A stretch of 11,859 bases of DNA, from assembly GCA_017381395.1 (NCBI GenBank), contig JAFOCH010000065.1, positions 1 to 11,859 of the forward strand, written 5' to 3'. Positions 1 to 5,289 of the stretch are shown here, piece by piece. Source of the stretch: Clostridia bacterium. GTDB taxonomy: Bacteria; Bacillota; Clostridia; Oscillospirales; Acutalibacteraceae. The notes under the pieces are model-generated. The model saw only the letters and a program-made list of their open reading frames with translations, was not told the origin of the DNA and made no database searches. Both the position numbers and the translations under genes were made by a program. Position 1 is the first letter of the stretch; every line of letters begins with the position of its first letter.

Positions 1-106
1 ACTCCCTGAATAGACTCCAATTGCCGTTGGGGGAATCTGCCGATTGAGGAAGTGCCCCACGGACTTTACTTGCCGTGGTTACCGAATACTCGGCAACACT
101 CCCTGC
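1..106 (-). ncRNA. Unidentified structured RNA or leader (partial)
   Basis: A strong promoter at 111-139 transcribes leftward into this stretch, which contains no credible ORF but several stems. Positions 79-96 form a 7-bp hairpin (TTGCCGA/TCGGTAA with one G-T pair on the transcribed strand). Directly abutting it, 57-78 forms a 6-bp hairpin (CCACGG/CCGTGG). GGGG at 29-33 can pair with CCCC at 55-58. On the plus strand TTGCCG occurs at 21-26 and 70-75, and both copies can pair with CGGCAA at 91-96, so alternative folds are possible. Start at or near the promoter, compact hairpins and no start codon suit a 6S-like RNA, another small RNA, or a cis-regulatory leader. I do not recognise the conserved core of 6S, RNase P, tmRNA, SRP RNA, T-box or a common riboswitch. 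The 3' end lies outside the window. Confidence 0.45.
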
Positions 107-110
107 AACT

Positions 111-139
111 AATATAGCAAACAAAAAGCAAAGTGTCAA
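111..139 (-). promoter_or_regulatory. Strong sigma-A-type promoter for the left-edge RNA
   Basis: On the minus strand TTGACA (134-139) is separated by exactly 17 bases (117-133) from TATATT (111-116). The -35 box is a perfect consensus and the -10 is one mismatch away. The predicted start falls at about 103-106. This is among the best promoters in the window, consistent with an abundant RNA. Confidence 0.8.
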
Positions 140-144
140 CACAA

Positions 145-172
145 AATCCCCATCGAGCAATCGGTGGGGATT
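145..172 (-). terminator. Hairpin terminator after the small membrane protein gene
   Basis: AATCCCCA (145-152) pairs with TGGGGATT (165-172), and CGA/TCG inside extends the stem around a GCAA tetraloop (plus-strand view). On the minus strand the stem is followed by TTTTGTGTT, a modest U-tract, so it probably ends transcription from the 254-520 gene just before the -35 box at 134-139. The 3' arm is nearly repeated at 3785-3801. Confidence 0.55.
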
Positions 173-253
173 CGTTATCGGGATAAATCGTAGCCCTTAA
201 TCGCCGTCTGCCTTGCAATTAAACGGGCGAAAAGGTCGTATTTTCCGCCCCAT

Positions 254-520
254 TCACCCTCGCGCAATCAGATAAACCACCGCCGCCAGAACGGGATAGG
301 ACAGCGCGACCATTCCGCGCAAAAAAAGCACCCGCTTGCGATTTTTAAACTGTGCGTTTGGCGGTCTTTTCGCCGACGAAAGAAGTCGCCATGCTTCGCC
401 TGTCAGTTTTTTTTCGTCGCCGCCGATATACTCCCGTCTAACAAAGAAAACCGCCCTTTCAAAAAAGGGATTTTCGGTCTGGGCTATTTCGATAATCTGC
501 TTTGAAACACCTTTTATCAT
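254..520 (-). CDS. Small membrane-anchored hypothetical protein (88 aa)
   Basis: An 88-residue protein starting MIKGVSKQIIEI. It has a charged soluble N-terminal part of about 65 residues and one C-terminal hydrophobic segment (roughly residues 69-85, MVALSYPVLAAVVYLIA) ending in ARG. This predicts a tail-anchored membrane protein with its bulk in the cytoplasm. It resembles short uncharacterised proteins I associate with Clostridia, but I can name no function. I chose the ATG at 518-520; the same frame extends to a TTG at 560-562, but that part lies inside a terminator hairpin and is unlikely to be translated. No clear Shine-Dalgarno precedes the ATG because the terminator U-tract occupies that position, so expression may be weak or depend on read-through from the upstream operon. 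Confidence 0.6.
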   Translation of the reverse strand: MIKGVSKQIIEIAQTENPFFERAVFFVRREYIGGDEKKLTGEAWRLLSSAKRPPNAQFKNRKRVLFLRGMVALSYPVLAAVVYLIARG

Positions 521-531
521 AGTAAAAAAAC

Positions 532-574
532 AAAACCGCCTTTCTGTCCTTATCCTTGACAAAATGGCGGTTTT
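532..574 (-). terminator. Terminator of the zinc-ribbon/PP2C-like operon
   Basis: AAAACCGCC (532-540) pairs with GGCGGTTTT (566-574). The apical part can extend the helix with two single-base bulges (TGTC/GACA on the minus strand). The minus strand continues TTTTGTTTTTTT and the plus strand has TTTTTT, so it can act in both directions. It sits between the operon end (629) and the ATG of the 88-aa gene (520), and its U-tract nearly touches that start codon. Confidence 0.75.
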
Positions 575-628
575 TTATTCGGTTATCTGCGCTTTTTTCT
601 GCTATGGTTTACAAAAAAAGCGGACGAT

Positions 629-1465
629 TTATAATCCAGGGTCGATTCCAAGTTCGCCTTTTTCTTCGGGAGTAAGTTCAGAAGATGTGCTTGGAGTTTC
701 GCTTGATGTCGCGCTTGAAGTTTCGCTCGATGTTGCACTTGATGTGTCACTCGACGTTGCGCTCGAGGTGTCGCTCGAAACGTTGCTCGACGTTGCGCTT
801 GAAGTTCCGCTTGAAACATTGCTCGAAACATTGCTCGAAGTGGTCGAGCTAGTCGGCGTGCTGCTTGTCGAAACGGCCGAGCTTGTGAAGGAAACGGCGC
901 TTTCGATGGAGGTGGTTGCGCTTGAAGTTTCGCTGCTTGTCGCACTAACTTCGCTCGAAATCATCGATGTTTCGTTGCCGCTCGATGTCGGAGTGCCCGA
1001 AGCGGAGTCTCCGCCGCACTTTGACAGCAGTAGAATGATAATCAGCACCAAAATAACGAGTATTCCTCCGCCAATAATCATAATCTGACTATTGGTAAAG
1101 GGGAGGGGTGCCTTTTTATTATCATAATATTCGTCGTACTCGTCGTCAAAATCATCGTAGTCGTCGTATTCATCGACGTTGTTCGCCCTGTTGATAGCCG
1201 CGTTGACCTCGCCGACCGAGAAAACGGTGGTTGCCTGGTCGTCGGTAAAGGAACCTTCCTCTCTCTTTCGCGGAGTGTGGGGGACGGCTGATTTCCCGTA
1301 CGAATCGACGCCTAACGAAACGTCACCGACGATTGCTTTTGCCTCTCTGACGGCCAAAAGCTCCTCGTCGCCGACCATTCCTTTCGGGAATCCGCTTTTT
1401 TCAGCGCAAAAGGGGCAGACCTGCTCGGACGGGGCAATATTGTGTCCGCAGTTTTTACAAAACAT
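629..1465 (-). CDS. Zinc-ribbon, single-pass membrane protein with Ser/Thr-rich repetitive tail
   Basis: A 278-residue protein. An N-terminal zinc ribbon uses C3, C6, C17 and C20 (CKNC ... CPFC). A polar linker follows, then a very acidic Asp/Glu/Tyr run at about 98-115, one transmembrane helix at about 127-147, and a low-complexity tail at about 155-262 built from SSxT/SSxV tetrapeptides, ending in a short acidic segment. By the positive-inside rule the ribbon is probably cytoplasmic and the Ser/Thr tail outside, where it could span the wall or be glycosylated (inference). The ATG at 1463-1465 is preceded by GGGAGG about 10 bases away; an in-frame ATG further upstream overlaps the PP2C-like gene and has no such site. 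It is the last gene of the operon, 19 bases after the PP2C-like gene. Function unknown; a membrane sensor or scaffold is one guess. Confidence 0.75.
   Translation of the reverse strand: MFCKNCGHNIAPSEQVCPFCAEKSGFPKGMVGDEELLAVREAKAIVGDVSLGVDSYGKSAVPHTPRKREEGSFTDDQATTVFSVGEVNAAINRANNVDEYDDYDDFDDEYDEYYDNKKAPLPFTNSQIMIIGGGILVILVLIIILLLSKCGGDSASGTPTSSGNETSMISSEVSATSSETSSATTSIESAVSFTSSAVSTSSTPTSSTTSSNVSSNVSSGTSSATSSNVSSDTSSATSSDTSSATSSETSSATSSETPSTSSELTPEEKGELGIDPGL
696..839 (-). repeat. 12-bp coding tandem repeats (SSxT units)
   Basis: Twelve consecutive 12-base units can be read from 696 to 839 (for example GTTTCGCTCGAT or ACATTGCTCGAA on the plus strand). Each encodes a Ser-Ser-x-Thr/Val-type tetrapeptide on the minus strand. 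The units differ mainly at codon third positions and the variable residue. The periodicity creates the long spurious open frames on both strands here. Whole-unit slippage would change tail length without a frameshift. Confidence 0.8.
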
Positions 1466-1484
1466 ATATTCAAATCCTCCCTTT

Positions 1485-2444
1485 TTATCTGTAATATCCG
1501 TTCTTATACCTGTTCCAGAGTGAGCGAATGTTAACCTTTGCTTCGCCCTTTCTGGCGGCGTTGAGGGTACGGATATATTCCTCAATGAGCTGCTTTATAC
1601 GCGGCTCATAGTGCTTTTTCATATGGTCAAAATCGTCAAAGCCCACCGACATAATGGTCATCGAAAAATCGTCGTCGGCATACTGCTTAATAATTCCGGT
1701 CAGTCGATTTTCCCATTCGGCAATATTCTTTGACTTTATCAGGGCGTAGAGAATGGCGTATTCAAATTCCATCGGGCTGCCGAAATCGTCAAAGGCGGCT
1801 GTGGTAGCCGTAATGAGCATCATCGGGTCGGTGATGCTGATGCGACGGAAATTCATTGTATAATCGACATCGGCATTGATAACGTTTACGAGCTTTGCTC
1901 CTCTAGCGCGGTTTGCAAAGGCGTCCTGCGGGCCGTTTACGTCATCCTCGGTCAGCTGGCACAGACCGTATCCGTCGAGCACGTAGCCGCGGCAGTTTCC
2001 CGCCCACAGAAATTCACAAATTGCGCTATCGTCATTATAATAATCGACGGCACAAACGGTGGCAGAGGTATTAAAATTCTTTGCCTTTTTATTAAAAAGG
2101 TTGTCGCCCTCGTAATCGAGCTCTCTCTTTGCCTTTCGCATAATGAGGTCGATGCTTGCGCGCAGACGGTCGGCATCGTTATCGTCAAAGTTGCACTTAT
2201 CACTGTTAAACCAGTTTAGCGTAGCGGCAGCGGCAATTCGGCTACCGATATTTGCGCCGGAGCGGTTATCAAATTCGGCATATTCGACCTCGCTATATTT
2301 ACCGCATCCTTCAAAAACGGCAGCTACCGCCTTTGCCTCGTTGTCGTCCACGCGATAGACGGCGCATTTGCCGTCGAGGGACTTACCCCTTCCGCTATCC
2401 AGTACCGAAAGTGTGTTGATTGCGTTAAAACTATGCTTGTTCAT
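1485..2444 (-). CDS. Degenerate PP2C-like (PPM) phosphatase domain protein
   Basis: A 319-residue soluble protein whose fold signature is PP2C/PPM. AVFEGCGK (42-49) occupies the position of the usual ADGMGG metal-binding motif. LWAGNCRGYVLDGYGLCQLTEDD (from about 146) matches the GDSRAY...LTxDH strand pair. TDPMMLITATTAAFDD (205-220) corresponds to the DxxLLCTDG segment, and DDDFSMTIMSVGF (257-269) to the closing DNxTxxVV strand. Several metal ligands are altered: the first Asp is Glu, GDSR is GNCR, and the SDG aspartate is missing. It may therefore have weak activity or act as a pseudophosphatase that binds phosphoproteins. No membrane segment or signal peptide is seen. The ATG at 2442-2444 has AAGGTG upstream, overlapping the preceding stop region. 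Translational coupling with its membrane-protein neighbours suggests it works at their cytoplasmic face. Alternative: an uncharacterised PPM subfamily with a shifted active site. Confidence 0.7.
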   Translation of the reverse strand: MNKHSFNAINTLSVLDSGRGKSLDGKCAVYRVDDNEAKAVAAVFEGCGKYSEVEYAEFDNRSGANIGSRIAAAATLNWFNSDKCNFDDNDADRLRASIDLIMRKAKRELDYEGDNLFNKKAKNFNTSATVCAVDYYNDDSAICEFLWAGNCRGYVLDGYGLCQLTEDDVNGPQDAFANRARGAKLVNVINADVDYTMNFRRISITDPMMLITATTAAFDDFGSPMEFEYAILYALIKSKNIAEWENRLTGIIKQYADDDFSMTIMSVGFDDFDHMKKHYEPRIKQLIEEYIRTLNAARKGEAKVNIRSLWNRYKNGYYR

Positions 2445-2453
2445 ACATTCACC

Positions 2454-3512
2454 TTATCTGATATTTGCTCCGCATGAGGGGCAAAACACATCTCTTTCGC
2501 TTAATATTTCGCCGCAAATTTTGCATTTTTTAACTGGCGCTGCAAGAGGTTCTCCGCAAATGTTGCAGAAACGCGAACCCTTGCGACATTTTTCACCGCA
2601 TTTTTCGCAGGTGATGGTGGCCGGAGCCGAGGCAGCCGGACGGGTTGCCGAAGTGTTCGGCTTTGGCAGATGGTCGCGGTCAATTACACCGGTCGAGCTG
2701 ATCGGACGCGTGCGATACGGGTCGGCAGCGGGACGGCTAGCCGGACGACGCTGCTCGGTATAGGGACGTTCACCCTCGCCCGAATAAATGTTTGTGCGTT
2801 CGGCAGGTCGCTCTGCAGGTCGCTCGGTGGCACGGTCGATAGGAGCGCGAGGTGCTCTGGGACGCTCGGCGTTGCTCGGACGGCCGCTCGGATAAAGTGA
2901 GGAGGGGGCACGACGTCCTTCGGGGCGTCGGGGCTCGGGCTCCTCGTCCTTTTCTTCGTCAATTTCATCATATTCTTCGCCGCGTTTGATAATTCCGAGC
3001 AGCATATAGATATTGACAAAGGAAAAAACAATTACAACCAAAATGGGAACCAGACCGAGAAAATTAAATCCCGTTCTGATATTACCAAAATAGGGCTCAA
3101 CCGCAACCTTTATAGCAAACGTCTTCATCTGGGCGGAGAAAACGAGGAAGAAAAGGGCGGTCAGCAGCTCGAAAATCGAAACGGCAATGGTGCGGAAGAT
3201 ATTAACCTTTCTGGCCCTCATGCTCTGAAAAACGAGCACCAGCGTAAACAAGCTGGCAATCCAGCAAATGAGACCGAAAAGAAGGAATGCCATCAGTGAC
3301 AGCGGCGGATTGCTAAGCTCCCCTTTGTCACCGTTAAGTACTGCGGGGACAAGGAATTTTATAAGTGAGCCCACGCTGTATCCTTCGGTGTATTGCTTGG
3401 TTTCGGATGTGAGGGTGAGGTTGATTATCGGGATGAAGAGGGAAATGAAATTAAAGAGGATTCCCCCTAGCATCGAGTATTCAAGCCTACGTTTGATTAT
3501 ATTATTTCGCAT
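2454..3512 (-). CDS. Four-helix membrane protein with disordered linker and two C-terminal zinc ribbons
   Basis: A 352-residue protein, first gene of the operon. Hydrophobic segments lie at about 14-36, 71-96, 108-128 and 150-173. A charged region rich in Asp/Glu, then Arg/Pro/Ala, fills about 175-298 and looks disordered. Two treble-clef-like zinc ribbons close the protein: C302/C305/C316/C319 (CEKC ... CNIC) and C330/C333/C344/C347 (CKIC ... CPSC). Both termini are predicted cytoplasmic, so the ribbons could meet the ribbon of the 629-1465 protein or the PP2C-like protein. The ATG is preceded by TTGGAGG with 8-base spacing. The stop lies only 9 bases before the PP2C-like start. Zinc-ribbon-tipped membrane proteins of this type are common and mostly uncharacterised in Clostridia; the substrate or signal is unknown. 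Confidence 0.75.
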   Translation of the reverse strand: MRNNIIKRRLEYSMLGGILFNFISLFIPIINLTLTSETKQYTEGYSVGSLIKFLVPAVLNGDKGELSNPPLSLMAFLLFGLICWIASLFTLVLVFQSMRARKVNIFRTIAVSIFELLTALFFLVFSAQMKTFAIKVAVEPYFGNIRTGFNFLGLVPILVVIVFSFVNIYMLLGIIKRGEEYDEIDEEKDEEPEPRRPEGRRAPSSLYPSGRPSNAERPRAPRAPIDRATERPAERPAERTNIYSGEGERPYTEQRRPASRPAADPYRTRPISSTGVIDRDHLPKPNTSATRPAASAPATITCEKCGEKCRKGSRFCNICGEPLAAPVKKCKICGEILSERDVFCPSCGANIR

Positions 3513-3554
3513 TTGAAAACCTCCAATATACGACTATATATTCTACTATTATAT

Positions 3555-3583
3555 ATAATACCATACTTGTCCTATTTTTTCAA
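3555..3583 (-). promoter_or_regulatory. Sigma-A-type promoter of the zinc-ribbon/PP2C-like operon
   Basis: On the minus strand TTGAAA (3578-3583), a 17-base spacer (3561-3577) and TATTAT (3555-3560). It lies about 43 bases upstream of the ATG at 3510-3512, giving a short leader with a clear GGAGG site. Alternating AT around the -10 box gives several possible -10 registers. Confidence 0.7.
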
Positions 3584-3634
3584 TCAGTTGTTTATGGTTA
3601 AATCGACAAAATGAGCGCAAAATTTTTTACATCT

Positions 3635-3661
3635 ACACAAAAAAGCCACCTGTATAGTGGC
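3635..3661 (-). repeat. Left copy of a terminator-derived direct repeat
   Basis: ACACAAAAAA followed by GCCACCTGTAT (3635-3655) recurs at 5229-5250 with one extra A. Here the second arm is shortened, so only GCCAC/GTGGC (3645-3649 with 3657-3661) can pair; on the minus strand it is followed by TTTTTT. It could still be a weak minus-strand terminator. Together with the right copy it brackets the Fic gene. Confidence 0.7.
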
Positions 3662-3707
3662 CATACAATAAGGAGAATAGAAAAAAATAAAAAGAGAGGT
3701 AATTCTT

Positions 3708-3740
3708 ATGCTTTTGTGTATGTATTGCTCGTTTTACTAA
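3708..3740 (+). CDS. Possible 10-residue peptide (leader or gene remnant)
   Basis: ATG at 3708 opens MLLCMYCSFY followed by TAA. AGAGAGG at 3693-3699 lies 8 bases upstream, an unusually good ribosome binding site for so short a frame. It could be a leader peptide, the residue of a truncated gene at an insertion junction, or chance. No clear promoter sits directly before it. Confidence 0.2.
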   Translation: MLLCMYCSFY

Positions 3741-3844
3741 CAAGGAACTAAGTAATCAGATATAAAGTGAATTTATTCTTACCAAGCAATCGGTGGAGAT
3801 TTTTTGCTTGTTTTAATTTGTTTTATATGTATACTTTGTAAAAT

Positions 3845-3866
3845 TTATACTAAAATATTAGTATAA
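3845..3866 (+). promoter_or_regulatory. Palindromic operator candidate upstream of the Fic promoter
   Basis: TTATACTA (3845-3852) and TAGTATAA (3859-3866) form a perfect 8-bp inverted repeat around a 6-base spacer. It ends five bases before the -35 box (3872). This is a typical position for a dimeric repressor or activator site; the Fic protein itself carries a C-terminal winged-helix-like region, so autoregulation is possible (inference). Confidence 0.5.
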
Positions 3867-3871
3867 TAGCA

Positions 3872-3900
3872 TTGACAAAATGTGATACAAGTGATAAAAT
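3872..3900 (+). promoter_or_regulatory. Sigma-A-type promoter of the Fic gene
   Basis: TTGACA (3872-3877), a 17-base spacer and TAAAAT (3895-3900). The predicted start is near 3907, about 80 bases before the ATG. The perfect -35 and correct spacing make this a confident call. Confidence 0.75.
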
Positions 3901-3906
3901 ATTATA

Positions 3907-3939
3907 AATCTAGTTAAAAATGCTGTTTTTAACTAGATT
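3907..3939 (+). promoter_or_regulatory. 14-bp perfect hairpin at the 5' end of the Fic transcript
   Basis: Two 14-base arms (3907-3920 and 3926-3939, core CTAGTTAAAAA/TTTTTAACTAG) surround the 5-base loop TGCTG. The stem begins almost exactly at the predicted transcription start. It may stabilise the mRNA, act as an operator, or attenuate; there is no U-tract after the 3' arm, so simple termination is less likely. Confidence 0.6.
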
Positions 3940-3989
3940 GTGGCTCAAAAATCGGGTAAAACTATTGTTTTACACGGAGGATAACTAGT

Positions 3990-5180
3990 ATGAATTATGT
4001 TTTATTGTCTCATTTGTTTTATAAAGATAAAAACGAATACAAAGCATTATATGAAAAAAGAATCTCGTCGGAATCAACGTGTGTTTTGCCGATAAAAATC
4101 GGCACACATAAAGCATTTTATTGTTTATGCCCCGAAATACACAATATTAGTATGCAAATAATGGACCTGGATAAAAAAATTTCTCATATTAGAAAAGAGC
4201 TTCCCAACGCTGCACTAATTCAATTTGCTAACAAATGCTTAATTGATGAAATCAAACTTACTAATGATATTGAAGGTGTTTACAGTACAAGGAAAGAGCT
4301 TGCCGCAGTGCTAGGCGAAATGGATGGTAAAGCGAAAAAGAAACGTTTCTATGGACTGATTAATAAATACCAAATGCTGACAAGCGACCATAAATTTTCA
4401 CTAAACACCTCCACCGACATAAGAGATATTTATAACGATTTGGTTTTAAAAGAGGTTGCTGAAGATAGTATAGACAATGTTCCCGACGGGGAAATATTCA
4501 GAAAAGATATGGCTGAGGTTACGACACCAACTCAAAAGGTAATACATCAAGGGGTGTATCCTGAGACAAAAATCATTCAACTTATGGAACAGGCGCTCAA
4601 CATTTTGAACCAAAAAGAAATCCCCGTACTGATTAGAATTTCAATTTTTCATTATCTTTTCGGGTATATTCACCCCTTTTATGATGGTAACGGAAGAACT
4701 TCTCGTTTTATAAGCAGTTATCTTCTTTCAAAAGACTTTGAATTTTTAATTGGTTTTAGACTTTCTTACACTATAAAGGCACATATTAAAGAATATTATG
4801 ACGCTTTTAAAGAATGTAATAACGAAAAAAATCTGGGAGATCTAACGCCTTTTATAATTATGTTTCTCAGCGTTATTCTTGAATCGTTTAAAAACTTGTA
4901 TGATGCTTTAGATAAAAGAAACAATCTTTTGTTGAAATTTTCAGAAGTTCTGAAAGGCAAAGAGGATATATCGGAAGAACTAAAACCCTTTGCTTTTGTT
5001 TTAATCCAGACTTCTTTATTTTCTAATGAAGGGATTACAAAAAAACAATTGGAATCAGAATTAAGCATTAGCGAATCAACAGTAAATAAACGTTTGGCCA
5101 AATTAAGAGAAAAAGGCCTGTTAATAGAAGAATCCTGCAAACCCGCGAAATATTTGATAGATTTGAATATGTTGTCGTAA
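3990..5180 (+). CDS. Fic-domain protein AMP-transferase (class II type)
   Basis: A 396-residue Fic protein. The catalytic motif HPFYDGNGRTSR (228-239) matches HxFx(D/E)GNGRxxR, with His228 as catalytic base. TNDIEG (91-96) matches the class II inhibitory helix (S/T)xxxE(G/N), whose Glu95 would block productive ATP binding until released. The C-terminal region (about 323-390, ITKKQLESELSISESTVNKR) looks like a winged helix-turn-helix. Family knowledge: such proteins AMPylate protein hydroxyls; the target is unknown. GGAGG (3976-3980) is 9 bases before the ATG. It stands alone, transcribed opposite to both neighbouring minus-strand units, and is clearly more AT-rich than them, with Lys/Asn/Ile codons ending in A or T. 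No separate antitoxin gene is seen, consistent with an intramolecular inhibitory motif. Transfer as an accessory gene is likely. Confidence 0.92.
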   Translation: MNYVLLSHLFYKDKNEYKALYEKRISSESTCVLPIKIGTHKAFYCLCPEIHNISMQIMDLDKKISHIRKELPNAALIQFANKCLIDEIKLTNDIEGVYSTRKELAAVLGEMDGKAKKKRFYGLINKYQMLTSDHKFSLNTSTDIRDIYNDLVLKEVAEDSIDNVPDGEIFRKDMAEVTTPTQKVIHQGVYPETKIIQLMEQALNILNQKEIPVLIRISIFHYLFGYIHPFYDGNGRTSRFISSYLLSKDFEFLIGFRLSYTIKAHIKEYYDAFKECNNEKNLGDLTPFIIMFLSVILESFKNLYDALDKRNNLLLKFSEVLKGKEDISEELKPFAFVLIQTSLFSNEGITKKQLESELSISESTVNKRLAKLREKGLLIEESCKPAKYLIDLNMLS

Positions 5181-5228
5181 TCTCCCTGCTTGTTTACTTC
5201 GTCTCAGTAGAAATAAAGTGCATAGATA

Positions 5229-5250
5229 ACACAAAAAAAGCCACCTGTAT
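5229..5250 (+). repeat. Right copy of the terminator-derived direct repeat
   Basis: ACAC, seven A residues and GCCACCTGTAT match the left copy at 3635-3655 apart from one A. Here it forms the first arm of an intact terminator. The two copies lie about 1.6 kb apart and bracket the AT-rich Fic segment. Confidence 0.7.
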
Positions 5251-5265
5251 TACAGGTGGCTTTTT
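5233..5265. terminator. Bidirectional terminator between the Fic and foldase genes
   Basis: GCCACCTGTA (5240-5249) and TACAGGTGGC (5251-5260) form a perfect inverted repeat with seven A before and five T after. Both converging genes (Fic plus, foldase minus) can end here. The practical loop is TATTA on an 8-bp stem. Confidence 0.9.
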
Positions 5266-5289
5266 CTATATCATTTTATTTTTTACCTA

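Larger units (their letters stand above)
3584..3844. other. AT-rich non-coding left part of the Fic segment
   Basis: No sizeable gene lies here. It holds a partial terminator copy (3635-3661), a tiny possible ORF (3708-3740) with a good ribosome binding site, and a 17-base sequence (3785-3801) nearly matching the terminator arm at 156-172. It reads like a junction assembled from fragments rather than a normal promoter region. Confidence 0.5.

Noticed and set aside
696..839. CRISPR-like periodic repeats
   Set aside because: Units are 12 bases with no spacers and encode regular tetrapeptides in frame.
583..945. Minus-strand 120-codon frame rich in Arg, Gln and Ala
   Set aside because: Alternative reading frame of the same 12-base repeat array, with composition typical of a frame-shifted low-complexity sequence.
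336..1088. Long plus-strand open frame of 250 codons
   Set aside because: It is antisense to the Ser/Thr-rich tail gene; the frame stays open because of the 12-base repeats, begins inside another gene and crosses a terminator, with no suitable ribosome binding site.
3990..5180. Two-gene Fic toxin-antitoxin module
   Set aside because: No separate antitoxin ORF lies beside the gene; the inhibitory motif TNDIEG is inside the same protein, so a class II single-protein arrangement fits better.
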